Below are positions 22,520-30,194 of a DNA stretch of 32,690 bases, one piece after another. The notes beneath the pieces are model-generated. The model did not search any database and was not told the origin of the DNA. It was given only the letters and a program-made list of their open reading frames with translations. The position numbers and the translations under genes were made by a program. This stretch comes from a virus: IMG/VR virus record IMGVR_UViG_3300050821_005168, positions 1 through 32,690 of that record. One strand, 5' to 3'. Position 1 is the stretch's first letter. Each line of letters starts with the position of its first letter.

Positions 22520-24853
22520 ATGGAGCAGATATTCAGCGATTTCAGCGGCGGGATGAATGCCCTCGCGGGAGTCGATAAGCTGGACCCCAAGGAATGCTTA
22601 CTCGCAGAGAACGTGCGCTTAGATGAAGCGGGGAATGTAGCATCGGCTGGAGCCTTCACCCATCAAAACACGGCGGCTTATGCAGCCGCTGGCGGGACTA
22701 GCACCAACAACGCCCACTCCCTCTATTGGAATCCTTCGCTCGGGGCTGTTACTGGCGTTGGACAGGATGTATTTTTCGGCAAGACACTGGGTGGTCAATC
22801 GAGCGGATTGGCCGGAAGTAATGCATCCCTACAGAAGATGTCTTTCGCCTCGGCTCCCAATCGGGTCTATTTCGATGTCGGCTCGGTCGGTTATTGGACG
22901 GACTTGAATAACCTGATTACTGTCGATTGGAATCCCCCGTCGGCACAGGGGGCGACACTATCAGGGCCTACCTTAGTAGGGACGGCCACTCAAACCAGCG
23001 ACTCAGGTCACACGGTAGCATGGACCGCCCCGGCCAGTATCAACAGTACCAATACTAACAGCACGGTTGCGGGATGCTCTTTATCTACTTCCCATTCCAC
23101 ATCGCAATATCTTCGTGCGACGATGTCTACCAACTCCTTCGCCATAAGCGCCACGGTCGTAACCGGCATCGCCGTTACGATGCAAGCAATAGCAGTAAAT
23201 GCCACCGGGGCACAGTTCCAGGTAACCCTATTAAAAAATGGCATTCCCGTTGGCGCTACGCGTACATGGACCCCTACGGCCAGCAATGTGTATCAAACGC
23301 TTACGGTCGGCGGCGGAAACGATCTATGGGGAACCACCTGGGCACAGGCGGACATCAACTCAGGAAGTTTCGGCTTTCAGTTGGTCGTGTTGGGAACAAG
23401 GGAGGAAGACGCATATAACGCCCAAATCACCATCTATCAGGGGGCCGGATTTACGGTAGGTACTGGCGCGGCAGGAGCGCTTACCGGGACCTACACATAT
23501 AAGGTTACATTTGTCGCGGCGAACGGCGAAGAATCGGACGGCAGCGGTGATTCGGCGGCGGTTATTCTCAGCGCACAACAGGGCTCTCTTACGGTGCTCC
23601 CGACAGGCGACGCGCGAACCACAGCAAGAAACGTCTACCGCAAGGGGAATACGCTCACCGCGCATTATCTTGTGGGGACTATTGGTGACAATGTCTCAAC
23701 CACTTTTAGTGACAACCAGACCGACATTGCCGCACTCGCAGCGGGAGTAATTCTTGCTGGCGACGTTCCTGGCGATTATCCCAACTCCAGGTTGGGCAGT
23801 CAGCAGGTGCGCTTCCCCGTCCTTCACTACGACCGCGTTTTCTGGATTGTCCCTGGAACGAACAAGATCATTTGGTCTAAGCCCCTCAACGGCTTCGCCT
23901 ATGCCGCTGTAAATTTCCTGTTCGTAGGCGACTCCAAGCCGGTCTCTCGCATTGTCTCTATCTTTGGCGAGCTAATCATCATCAAGACTGATTCTGTTTG
24001 GCGACTTACGGGCACGGACGAATCGAGCTTCGACCTCTCGCAGACTCCCTCAGCCGTTGGAACAGACCAGCCATTTACCGTTGTCGCTCTACCAGACAAG
24101 ATCATCTTTGCGAATCGTTGGGGCCTGTGGATGTTCAACGGCTACACGTCTCAGCCGCTTACGCCCAAGCTAGATTTGTGGTTCAAGCAGGATGATCGCA
24201 CGAACGAAGAACTGTTTGGCGTGAACGGCTTCCATCCGCCCGAAGTGGCAAGCTCGACTGTTCCTCTTAACTTTGAGGCGGTAGGTAACAGCGAGAAGTA
24301 TGTGTGGGCTTATGCGGAAGCGGGACAGGCAGCAAACAACGCGATCCTGATTTTCGATCTCAAGCACGGCAATATCACTAAGCGTACGGTAGGAGTTCCG
24401 TTATCGTTGGCTATCGACCCGGTAACAGGATTCGTCTACATGGGCGATAGCTCTGGCTTCGTCTCGTTGCTGGATGATTGGAACGGCGCGACAGGCGGAG
24501 GGTCGGCGGTCAACTTCGACTTCCAGACTGGCTATATAGACCTCCAGCGCGGGAGCAACAAGGCTCTTTGGGCTTTAGAGTTACTTATCGACACCGATGG
24601 CCAAAATATCAGCCCATTCGTCTATTACGACAATGGCGTGGCTTCTGAAGCACTCCCTGCGCTTTCTACGACAGGTTTGCAGCGTGTCGTGCGTACCTGT
24701 CAGGCGGGTAATGCTCGTAAGTGCCAAAACTTCTCGGTTCGGCTTAATGGCAGCATCAATCCAGTGAACATAAACGGCCAGCCACAGATTCAGCTCATAC
24801 ACATCAAGGCGCTATTTAAGATTCACGAGGGACGAGCTAGGACGGGTCAATGA
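22520..24853 (+). CDS. Phage stabilisation/tail-hub protein (P22 gp10-like)
   Basis: The 777-residue protein opens with FSDFSGGMNALAGVDKLDPKECLLAENVRLDEAG, the pattern of podovirus stabilisation or tail-hub proteins that seal the portal channel and bind the tail needle. A middle segment (about 170-320) is a Ser/Thr-rich insert, probably a beta-sandwich. The C-terminal half has repeated strand-turn segments (LPDKIIFANRWGLWMFNG, EKYVWAYAE) resembling a beta-propeller-like ring. The start lies just downstream of a GAAGG at short spacing. A 54-nt divergent gap separates it from the minus-strand gene. Confidence 0.75.
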   Translation: MEQIFSDFSGGMNALAGVDKLDPKECLLAENVRLDEAGNVASAGAFTHQNTAAYAAAGGTSTNNAHSLYWNPSLGAVTGVGQDVFFGKTLGGQSSGLAGSNASLQKMSFASAPNRVYFDVGSVGYWTDLNNLITVDWNPPSAQGATLSGPTLVGTATQTSDSGHTVAWTAPASINSTNTNSTVAGCSLSTSHSTSQYLRATMSTNSFAISATVVTGIAVTMQAIAVNATGAQFQVTLLKNGIPVGATRTWTPTASNVYQTLTVGGGNDLWGTTWAQADINSGSFGFQLVVLGTREEDAYNAQITIYQGAGFTVGTGAAGALTGTYTYKVTFVAANGEESDGSGDSAAVILSAQQGSLTVLPTGDARTTARNVYRKGNTLTAHYLVGTIGDNVSTTFSDNQTDIAALAAGVILAGDVPGDYPNSRLGSQQVRFPVLHYDRVFWIVPGTNKIIWSKPLNGFAYAAVNFLFVGDSKPVSRIVSIFGELIIIKTDSVWRLTGTDESSFDLSQTPSAVGTDQPFTVVALPDKIIFANRWGLWMFNGYTSQPLTPKLDLWFKQDDRTNEELFGVNGFHPPEVASSTVPLNFEAVGNSEKYVWAYAEAGQAANNAILIFDLKHGNITKRTVGVPLSLAIDPVTGFVYMGDSSGFVSLLDDWNGATGGGSAVNFDFQTGYIDLQRGSNKALWALELLIDTDGQNISPFVYYDNGVASEALPALSTTGLQRVVRTCQAGNARKCQNFSVRLNGSINPVNINGQPQIQLIHIKALFKIHEGRARTGQ

Positions 24854-25401
24854 GTAGGAGGGGGAACGTAGCGAGATTGCCTTTGCCTCCAGCGGTAAGT
24901 GGAACGATTCCCAAGGCTGGCGATGACATCAAGACATTGCGTGACCATCTCGCGCAGATGACCGTCATCCTAAACCAAGGCTTGCAGTCGCTTCAGAATC
25001 GCGTCAACACCGTACAGCAAACAGGGGCGAAGACTCCGCCTACCGTAACGGGCCTTACCGTCACCGGAAAGCAAGGTCTATTCCACCTTACCTGGAATCG
25101 CGTCGTTCACGCTGATGGGTACGTAGTCATGCAGGCTTCCGATTCGGCCATGAGCAACCTTATCGGGCGACATCCCGTGCCAGATGGCGAAGCCTGTACG
25201 TTCCAGATTCCGGTTGGAAACGTCGCGTTCACATCGTCGTTTCAGGTTTACGCCTACCAAGGGCAGAAGTATTCGGAGCCGTCAAACATCGTGACTGCGA
25301 CTACGGCGGGATATGGCTCAGCGGAAGCAGCACCAGCCAATCCGCCCTTCGCTCCGAGGCATCCCAAAATCGCTCCAGTCAGGAGTGGGCCCAACTTATA
25401 G
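24850..25401 (+). CDS. FN3-domain virion protein with coiled-coil N terminus
   Basis: ATG 24850 overlaps the previous TGA. In the 183-residue product, residues about 24-55 are helical (IKTLRDHLAQMTVILNQGL) and residues about 62-150 look like a fibronectin type III domain (TVTGLTVTGKQGLFHLTW, GYVVMQASDS, PSNIVTATTAG). The tail is Pro-rich. FN3 domains on phage virions are thought to help weak carbohydrate binding. Likely part of the tail hub or fibre attachment. Confidence 0.65.
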   Translation: MSRRGNVARLPLPPAVSGTIPKAGDDIKTLRDHLAQMTVILNQGLQSLQNRVNTVQQTGAKTPPTVTGLTVTGKQGLFHLTWNRVVHADGYVVMQASDSAMSNLIGRHPVPDGEACTFQIPVGNVAFTSSFQVYAYQGQKYSEPSNIVTATTAGYGSAEAAPANPPFAPRHPKIAPVRSGPNL

Positions 25402-25692
25402 ATGGGCGCTCCGCTGATTTCAGCCCTACCGCAGTTCGGCAACCTACAGGGCGGTAACGCTAATAACGATGCGCTGGCTTCGTCTAGCCCCATCTTTCAA
25501 GCACTGCTACAGAGCACGGGCGGGAATCTCTCAAACGTCGATTCGCTGGCAGCGAGCAATCCGGGCTTTGGGTCGGCGTTGTCGTTCATGTCTCCAGGTG
25601 GAGGCTTAAGCCCGCAGCAGGGAGCGCAGTTCGGGCCGCTGTTCGGGCTAATCATGTCGTTGATGGGTGGTCAGCAGGGGGGACAGCAATGA
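25402..25692 (+). CDS. Small Gly/Gln-rich virion protein, 96 aa
   Basis: ATG 25402 starts at the base after the previous stop. The 96-residue protein is Gly, Ser, Gln and Ala-rich with mild hydrophobic stretches (GPLFGLIMSLMGG) and ends GGQQGGQQ. No family recognised. It precedes two larger Gln/Ala-rich proteins, so it may be an ejection-protein partner. Confidence 0.55.
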   Translation: MGAPLISALPQFGNLQGGNANNDALASSSPIFQALLQSTGGNLSNVDSLAASNPGFGSALSFMSPGGGLSPQQGAQFGPLFGLIMSLMGGQQGGQQ

Positions 25693-26276
25693 GTTTCTTA
25701 GCACCGATTTTGGGAGCGATCCTTCCAGGCTTACTTGGTGGGGCGGCGGGAGCGGCAAATACACGGCCCCCTGCACTCAACCCAACCCAGACTGGCGCAC
25801 TGAATAGCCTCATTCCTAGCCTAATGCCCACGGCGACCGGCACGCCGCAGATTGATCCTATCCAGCAGGCGCTTCTTTACGGCCAGAACGCGCAATCGCT
25901 CACAGGCGCCAACAATGCCGTTACCCATGCGCTTGTCTCACGAGGACTAGGCCGAAGCGGCCTACTCGGTGCTGGCTTAATTCAGAATCAGAACCAATCT
26001 CAGGCTAACCAGAACAACATCAATCTGGGATTGCAACAGCAAGCGATACAGCAAAAGCAGCTTTCAATTCAGGACCTTTTGGGCTTGCTGAATGTGAACG
26101 CCACACCAGGGCAGAGTAAGGGCGGAGGGTTTTTGGCTGGCTTGGCACCCGTGATGGCTGGATCGATTCAGCAAATGCTATTGAACCGACAAAACGGCGG
26201 TGGTGGTTATTTGGCATCCGGCTATCCAGCAGGACAAGCCCCACTGAATCTACTGGGGAATCAGGGGAGCCAATAA
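25689..26276 (+). CDS. Ejection (internal virion) protein candidate A
   Basis: ATG 25689 overlaps the previous stop by 4 nt. The 195-residue product has a Gly/Ala-rich hydrophobic N terminus (LAPILGAILPGLLGGAAGAA), a low-complexity Gln/Asn-rich centre (IQNQNQSQANQNNI, LQQQAIQQKQLSIQDLL) and a Gly-rich end. Glycine-zipper-like N termini followed by Gln-rich helices are seen in podovirus ejection proteins that form a channel into the cell. Position after the tail hub agrees. Confidence 0.65.
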   Translation: MSFLAPILGAILPGLLGGAAGAANTRPPALNPTQTGALNSLIPSLMPTATGTPQIDPIQQALLYGQNAQSLTGANNAVTHALVSRGLGRSGLLGAGLIQNQNQSQANQNNINLGLQQQAIQQKQLSIQDLLGLLNVNATPGQSKGGGFLAGLAPVMAGSIQQMLLNRQNGGGGYLASGYPAGQAPLNLLGNQGSQ

Positions 26277-27578
26277 ATGCCAGTTGATACACGAATCAAC
26301 ATCCCGTTTTTGCCCCAGGAGTCCATAACTAATTCCATCCTGGCCGCAATTCAGGCAGTTAACGAAAACCACATCCGCCAGCAACAGGTGGGGATTCAGC
26401 AGCAGCAAGCCAATCAGCAGGGCGCACTTATACCCAGCGAGGCCGCTAAGAACACAGCTCAGGCGGGACAGGCGACGGCCGAGGCCGCGAACGTTCAGGC
26501 TGGAACCGCCGCTGGTTTACCAAAGGCTCAGGCCGATAAAGCTGCCGCAGATGCGGCCCTTGCACAGACACAGGCGCAATTGGAGCAAGAATCCAATCCC
26601 ATCAAAAAGGCTATCCTTCAGCAAAACCTTAGAATGGCGCAGATTGAAGGGGATCGCGCCGAAGCTACAATGAAATTCTTCACCGCTACCGGAGGTGGGA
26701 CGAGTGGCTTCGATCAAGCAATTAGTGGCGCTAAAACGACGTTGGGTAAGCTCGCCCCAGAAGAACAGGCAGTCCTAGACGCAGCAGAGCAATCATCGCG
26801 CTTCGATGCGATGCAGGGACGCCCCGATGCCCTCAACCATCTACAGCAAGCCGTAAGCGAGATCAGCAATAACCGCCGTTCTGTAGAAGTGGCGAAGCTG
26901 TTCGGTCAGCAACGCGGCGACATGTACAACAAGGAGTATTACAACACCGACACCGGCGAAGTGGAGCAACTCACTGCTAATGAGTTTTTGTCCGCCTCAA
27001 AGGAAAATCCGCGTCGCTACATTCAGTACTCACCGACAGTTCAAAACACGCTGAAAGCCCAGAGCCTCGTGAACGATATACAGGACGGCATAGATAACAT
27101 GAAGAAGGTTATCTCCGATCCTAAATTCAATCTTTCGGCTGGTGGTAGGGCATTGCTATTCGAGGCACAGAAGAATCCAGAAAGCGCAGCCAGCACCATC
27201 TTATCGGGGATGTCCACGCAGAAGCTCGATCCTTCAGAGCGTAACTACCTAATGGCCATGGCAACCCTGGATGAACGCGCTATGGCGATGCGCGGATTGC
27301 AGGGACAGGGTTCGGGTTCTGACCAGCAGCGCGAAGCCATCGTTCGTATGTTGCCGGGATTGTTGACCGCTGATCCAGGGATGGCGAAGCAGCAACTCGC
27401 GCTCTTTCAGAACAACTTAGACAACCTCAACAAGATGATTCCCAAGATCGGTAAGGCAGGGAAAACCTCTGCGGGGCAGGGTGGCGCATCAGGATTGATT
27501 CAGCCAGGGGATATTGAGGATGGGTTCCGCTTCAAAGGTGGAGATCGCGGCGATCCGAAGAATTGGGAGAAACAGTAA
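26277..27578 (+). CDS. Ejection (internal virion) protein candidate B, coiled-coil
   Basis: The 433-residue protein starts at the base after the previous stop. It has long Gln/Ala-rich helices (NHIRQQQVGIQQQQANQQ, NTAQAGQATAEAANVQ, KAQADKAAADAALAQTQAQ) that should form a coiled coil, then a helical C-terminal region (SLVNDIQDGIDNMKKVIS, QLALFQNNLDNLNKMIP). No signal peptide. This is the middle of a three-gene set that occupies the place of the T7 gp14-gp16 or P22 ejection genes; assignment is by composition and position. Confidence 0.65.
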   Translation: MPVDTRINIPFLPQESITNSILAAIQAVNENHIRQQQVGIQQQQANQQGALIPSEAAKNTAQAGQATAEAANVQAGTAAGLPKAQADKAAADAALAQTQAQLEQESNPIKKAILQQNLRMAQIEGDRAEATMKFFTATGGGTSGFDQAISGAKTTLGKLAPEEQAVLDAAEQSSRFDAMQGRPDALNHLQQAVSEISNNRRSVEVAKLFGQQRGDMYNKEYYNTDTGEVEQLTANEFLSASKENPRRYIQYSPTVQNTLKAQSLVNDIQDGIDNMKKVISDPKFNLSAGGRALLFEAQKNPESAASTILSGMSTQKLDPSERNYLMAMATLDERAMAMRGLQGQGSGSDQQREAIVRMLPGLLTADPGMAKQQLALFQNNLDNLNKMIPKIGKAGKTSAGQGGASGLIQPGDIEDGFRFKGGDRGDPKNWEKQ

Positions 27579-28481
27579 TTGGCCACACTTCCCGTAGCTG
27601 GGCCATGGACTAAATACGCGGCATCGCAATCCGCTGAGGGCCCGTGGACTAAGTATGCCGCGGCAGCATCATCCTCAACCCCGCAGCAGACTCCTGAACA
27701 GCAAGCGGCCAGTGCCCAGAGTCAAGGGTTGGCTCCTACCGGGAAAGCGCCTGTAGGCGTTCAGATGAAACAATCCCTACTGGCTCCGGTTGGGGGCACA
27801 TTTAATCCGCTGGCTGCCAGTGATCCAGACAACCCTTTAACCAAATTCTTTAATAGGCCGGAAGTGCAAGCCGCAATGAACGTAGTGGGTCCAACCACCG
27901 CCGCGTCGGATGTTGCTGGCGTTGCAACTAAACTTCCCGCAGCCGGGCGGAAGGCAAGCTCTCTCGGCAACGCGGCACTGGAATCTGTTACGGGAGCCTC
28001 TGATGCTAGGCAGGCCTTCCAGGAGCTTGAGGGAACTCTAGGACAGCACACCGTAGCGATGACAGACGAACTCAAGACAGCCCTCGATGACCTGAAAGAG
28101 TTTACCGATGTTACAGGTCGCAACCCACCGTCAGTAGTCACTAAGCTCGTTACGCGCATGGCAGACACGGAACAAGGGCCTCTCACTTACAAGGAAGCAC
28201 GGATAGCCTATTCGGATCTAAGTGATCTATCAGCCTCCGATAAGATGAACGCTAACGCCAAGCTGAGTCGCCTAGTAATTCCAGTCAAACAAGCTCTCGG
28301 GAATGCCATTGGACAGACTGCCGATGCGGCAGGCCTTTTGCAAAAGTACCAAACCGCAATGAAGGATTTCTCCCAAAGTCAACAGATGACGGAGTTTGGA
28401 CAGAAGATTCTGAAAGCACTTGCGGGTGCGGGGATTAGCGTTGGAGCCTACGAAACCATTAAGAATGTGCTCAAGAAATGA
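27579..28481 (+). CDS. Ejection protein candidate C with GPWTKYAA repeats
   Basis: TTG 27579 follows the previous TAA directly. The 300-residue protein starts with two copies of a GPWTKYAA unit (residues 8-15 and 21-28), short repeats with PW-x-Y as seen near the N termini of some phage virion proteins. A Gln/Pro-rich linker (residues 34-55) and a helical body follow (TDELKTALDDLKEFTDV, NAKLSRLVIPVKQAL). The C terminus (LKALAGAGISVGAYETIKNVLKK) looks amphipathic. No transglycosylase motif is visible. Probably ejected with the DNA. Confidence 0.65.
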   Translation: MATLPVAGPWTKYAASQSAEGPWTKYAAAASSSTPQQTPEQQAASAQSQGLAPTGKAPVGVQMKQSLLAPVGGTFNPLAASDPDNPLTKFFNRPEVQAAMNVVGPTTAASDVAGVATKLPAAGRKASSLGNAALESVTGASDARQAFQELEGTLGQHTVAMTDELKTALDDLKEFTDVTGRNPPSVVTKLVTRMADTEQGPLTYKEARIAYSDLSDLSASDKMNANAKLSRLVIPVKQALGNAIGQTADAAGLLQKYQTAMKDFSQSQQMTEFGQKILKALAGAGISVGAYETIKNVLKK

Positions 28482-28562
28482 ATCGAGCTATGACACTAAT
28501 CAGCCATAGAAAGAACACGATAAGCGCCAAGTCAGACCACGTTGTATCGGCGACGCGGTTAC

Positions 28563-28853
28563 TCATATGTTCTCACACTTCTTTTCAGTCTTGTCTTTCT
28601 GTTTGGCCTCATCCCTTGTCTGCCACTGCATATTGCCTGGAGAGTCTGTACCACCACATTCCAATGGCTTTATATGGTCGATTACATAACCAGGCTTACC
28701 GTGAGGGTATCCAGTTATACGCATGAACTCGCGTCGAGCTGTTGAACTGCGCTTAATCCTACCGCGTGAGTCGCGCACGCAGGTATCGCAACGCTTCTGT
28801 GCGAACGCAGGGATGCAGGCCAGCGCCAAGGTCAATAGGGCGGCGCGTCTCAT
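28563..28853 (-). CDS. Exported HNH endonuclease (moron)
   Basis: A second minus-strand gene in the + strand late block. From ATG 28853 (an upstream TTG at 28871 is possible) the 96-residue product begins MRRAALLTLALACIPAFAQ, a Sec signal cut before Gln 19. The mature protein has CDTC (22-25), then the HNH core: VIDHIKPL with Asp 59 and His 60, CGG, Asn 74 in GNMQWQT, and KD at 86-87. This matches the small exported HNH nucleases with a DH...NMQWQT signature. In the periplasm it could cut incoming phage DNA (superinfection exclusion) or scavenge DNA. It has its own promoter (28860-28887). Confidence 0.8.
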   Translation of the reverse strand: MRRAALLTLALACIPAFAQKRCDTCVRDSRGRIKRSSTARREFMRITGYPHGKPGYVIDHIKPLECGGTDSPGNMQWQTRDEAKQKDKTEKKCENI

Positions 28854-28859
28854 GGCCCA

Positions 28860-28887
28860 ATCGTATTCCAAGGTTTGATTCAGTCAA
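28860..28887 (-). promoter_or_regulatory. Sigma70-like promoter for the minus-strand HNH gene
   Basis: Read on the minus strand, TTGACT (28882-28887) and TACGAT (28860-28865) are separated by 16 nt and match TTGACA and TATAAT at 5/6 and 4/6 positions. The -10 box ends only 6 nt before the ATG at 28853, so initiation would fall at or next to the start codon and give a leaderless or nearly leaderless mRNA. This agrees with the lack of a ribosome binding site there. Confidence 0.5.
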
Positions 28888-28916
28888 TACCGAAAATAAG
28901 GCGAAAGGCTAACTCC

Positions 28917-30194
28917 ATGAAACTAGCCCTACTGGTACTGGTGTGCGTGTTTGCGGCGCTTCCAGGGCTTGCGCAAAACACAGGCTTGCCTAATGACGCG
29001 CCCCCGTTACCTTCAAACCTCTATACGACGCCAAGCTATATTGGCACAAGCGGCTCCGGACTTCCCGCTGGCGGGGGCACAACTCCCGCCAATCGTGCGC
29101 AGGTCGTTACCGAAACTCCTAACGGCACTACTCAAGGCACGGGGGCATGGGCCTTGCCGGGTGATTCGCCCACGGATCGTGGAAGCGGTGAAGCCTCGTA
29201 CACGATAGCGGTTACCGACATCGGCACTTCGATACGCGAAACGAACGTGAATGGCGAGGCCTTCACCATCCCGGACGGTAATACGAACGGCTTCGTGCTG
29301 CCGGTGAATATTGGCTTCATCATCGAGGGTGGGACTTCGACCATCACACGCACGACCTCGTCGCAGTTTCGCTGCACGCCCAACGGTCCATTGGCGAATA
29401 CGTGCACTCTTAACCCCGGCGCTCAGTACATTCTGAAAGAGACCAGCGACTTCAATTACACGCTGAGCGTGGCTGGCGACACGAATCCAAGTCCTCAAGA
29501 CGACAAGATTTGGTCTTACTCGACAGAGTTCGGAACAGTTGCTTTTTCCACGAATCTTTATGGCTTCTCCGCCCCTTGGCAATGCAGTGGGGGCACCAAT
29601 GGAACGGTGGCGATCTCTAACGGGTCGTGGCCTTACTTTGCGTATCTCCAAATGACCAGTTCAGCCACGGCATCGTCATTCGCCCAGTGCGCATTCCCTC
29701 AAGTTAGCACCAACGCCAATCCTCACGCTCTTTATGGAAGCAATACGGGTTGGGATTTTACTTGGGTCGCAGCTCTAGCTCAGACGACGAATACGCGGGC
29801 CTATTTTGGGCTGTTCTCGGCAAACGCAGCGGTCCGTCCTACCGATGGAATGTGGATTCGTTACGACACGAATGCCACGTTCAACGATACAAAGTTTACA
29901 TTTGAGACCTGCAAGGCGAGTGCGTGCACGATCATCGCCCAACTAAACGTAGACACGAACTTTCACCGATTCGAGATCAAGAGCACAGTCGTCGGAACAA
30001 TCGACTTCTTCATCGACAACGCCAACCATGGCTGCTTCAACTCCGGGGGCACTGGCGGTTGCACAGCTTCAGCCAATATCCCAACTGTCGCCGAACTACC
30101 TACTGTAGTGGCTGGCAACGATACGACCGCATCTGCTTCGCTTGTTAATTTTAACCGCGCCGCGGGAACCATTACGGGGCTGGCGCGACCGTGA
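28917..30194 (+). CDS. Exported fibre-like protein with Sec signal peptide
   Basis: I use ATG 28917, preceded by GCGAAAGGC, because an upstream in-frame start lacks a ribosome binding site. The 425-residue product starts MKLALLVLVCVFAALPGLAQ, a signal peptide cut after GLA, leaving Gln. The mature part is Thr/Ser/Asn/Gly-rich and beta-strand-like: a low-complexity N-terminal segment, a domain at about 75-190 (YTIAVTDIGTSIRETN) and a lectin-like sandwich at about 200-400 with aromatic positions (WDFTWVAALAQT, FHRFEIKSTV). It resembles phage fibre or carbohydrate-binding proteins, but is predicted to be exported. The next gene overlaps its stop. Confidence 0.65.
   Translation: MKLALLVLVCVFAALPGLAQNTGLPNDAPPLPSNLYTTPSYIGTSGSGLPAGGGTTPANRAQVVTETPNGTTQGTGAWALPGDSPTDRGSGEASYTIAVTDIGTSIRETNVNGEAFTIPDGNTNGFVLPVNIGFIIEGGTSTITRTTSSQFRCTPNGPLANTCTLNPGAQYILKETSDFNYTLSVAGDTNPSPQDDKIWSYSTEFGTVAFSTNLYGFSAPWQCSGGTNGTVAISNGSWPYFAYLQMTSSATASSFAQCAFPQVSTNANPHALYGSNTGWDFTWVAALAQTTNTRAYFGLFSANAAVRPTDGMWIRYDTNATFNDTKFTFETCKASACTIIAQLNVDTNFHRFEIKSTVVGTIDFFIDNANHGCFNSGGTGGCTASANIPTVAELPTVVAGNDTTASASLVNFNRAAGTITGLARP

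Noticed and set aside
28482-28562. Bidirectional terminator between converging genes
   Set aside because: Only weak partial complementarity (CGATA and TATCG) with a long loop and no T-run.
28478-28745. Two + strand open frames opposite the HNH gene
   Set aside because: The minus-strand product has a signal peptide and complete HNH motif; these are its shadows.
29013-29651. Minus-strand frame of 212 codons
   Set aside because: Antisense to a continuous exported protein; Arg/Ser-rich with no start signal or motif.
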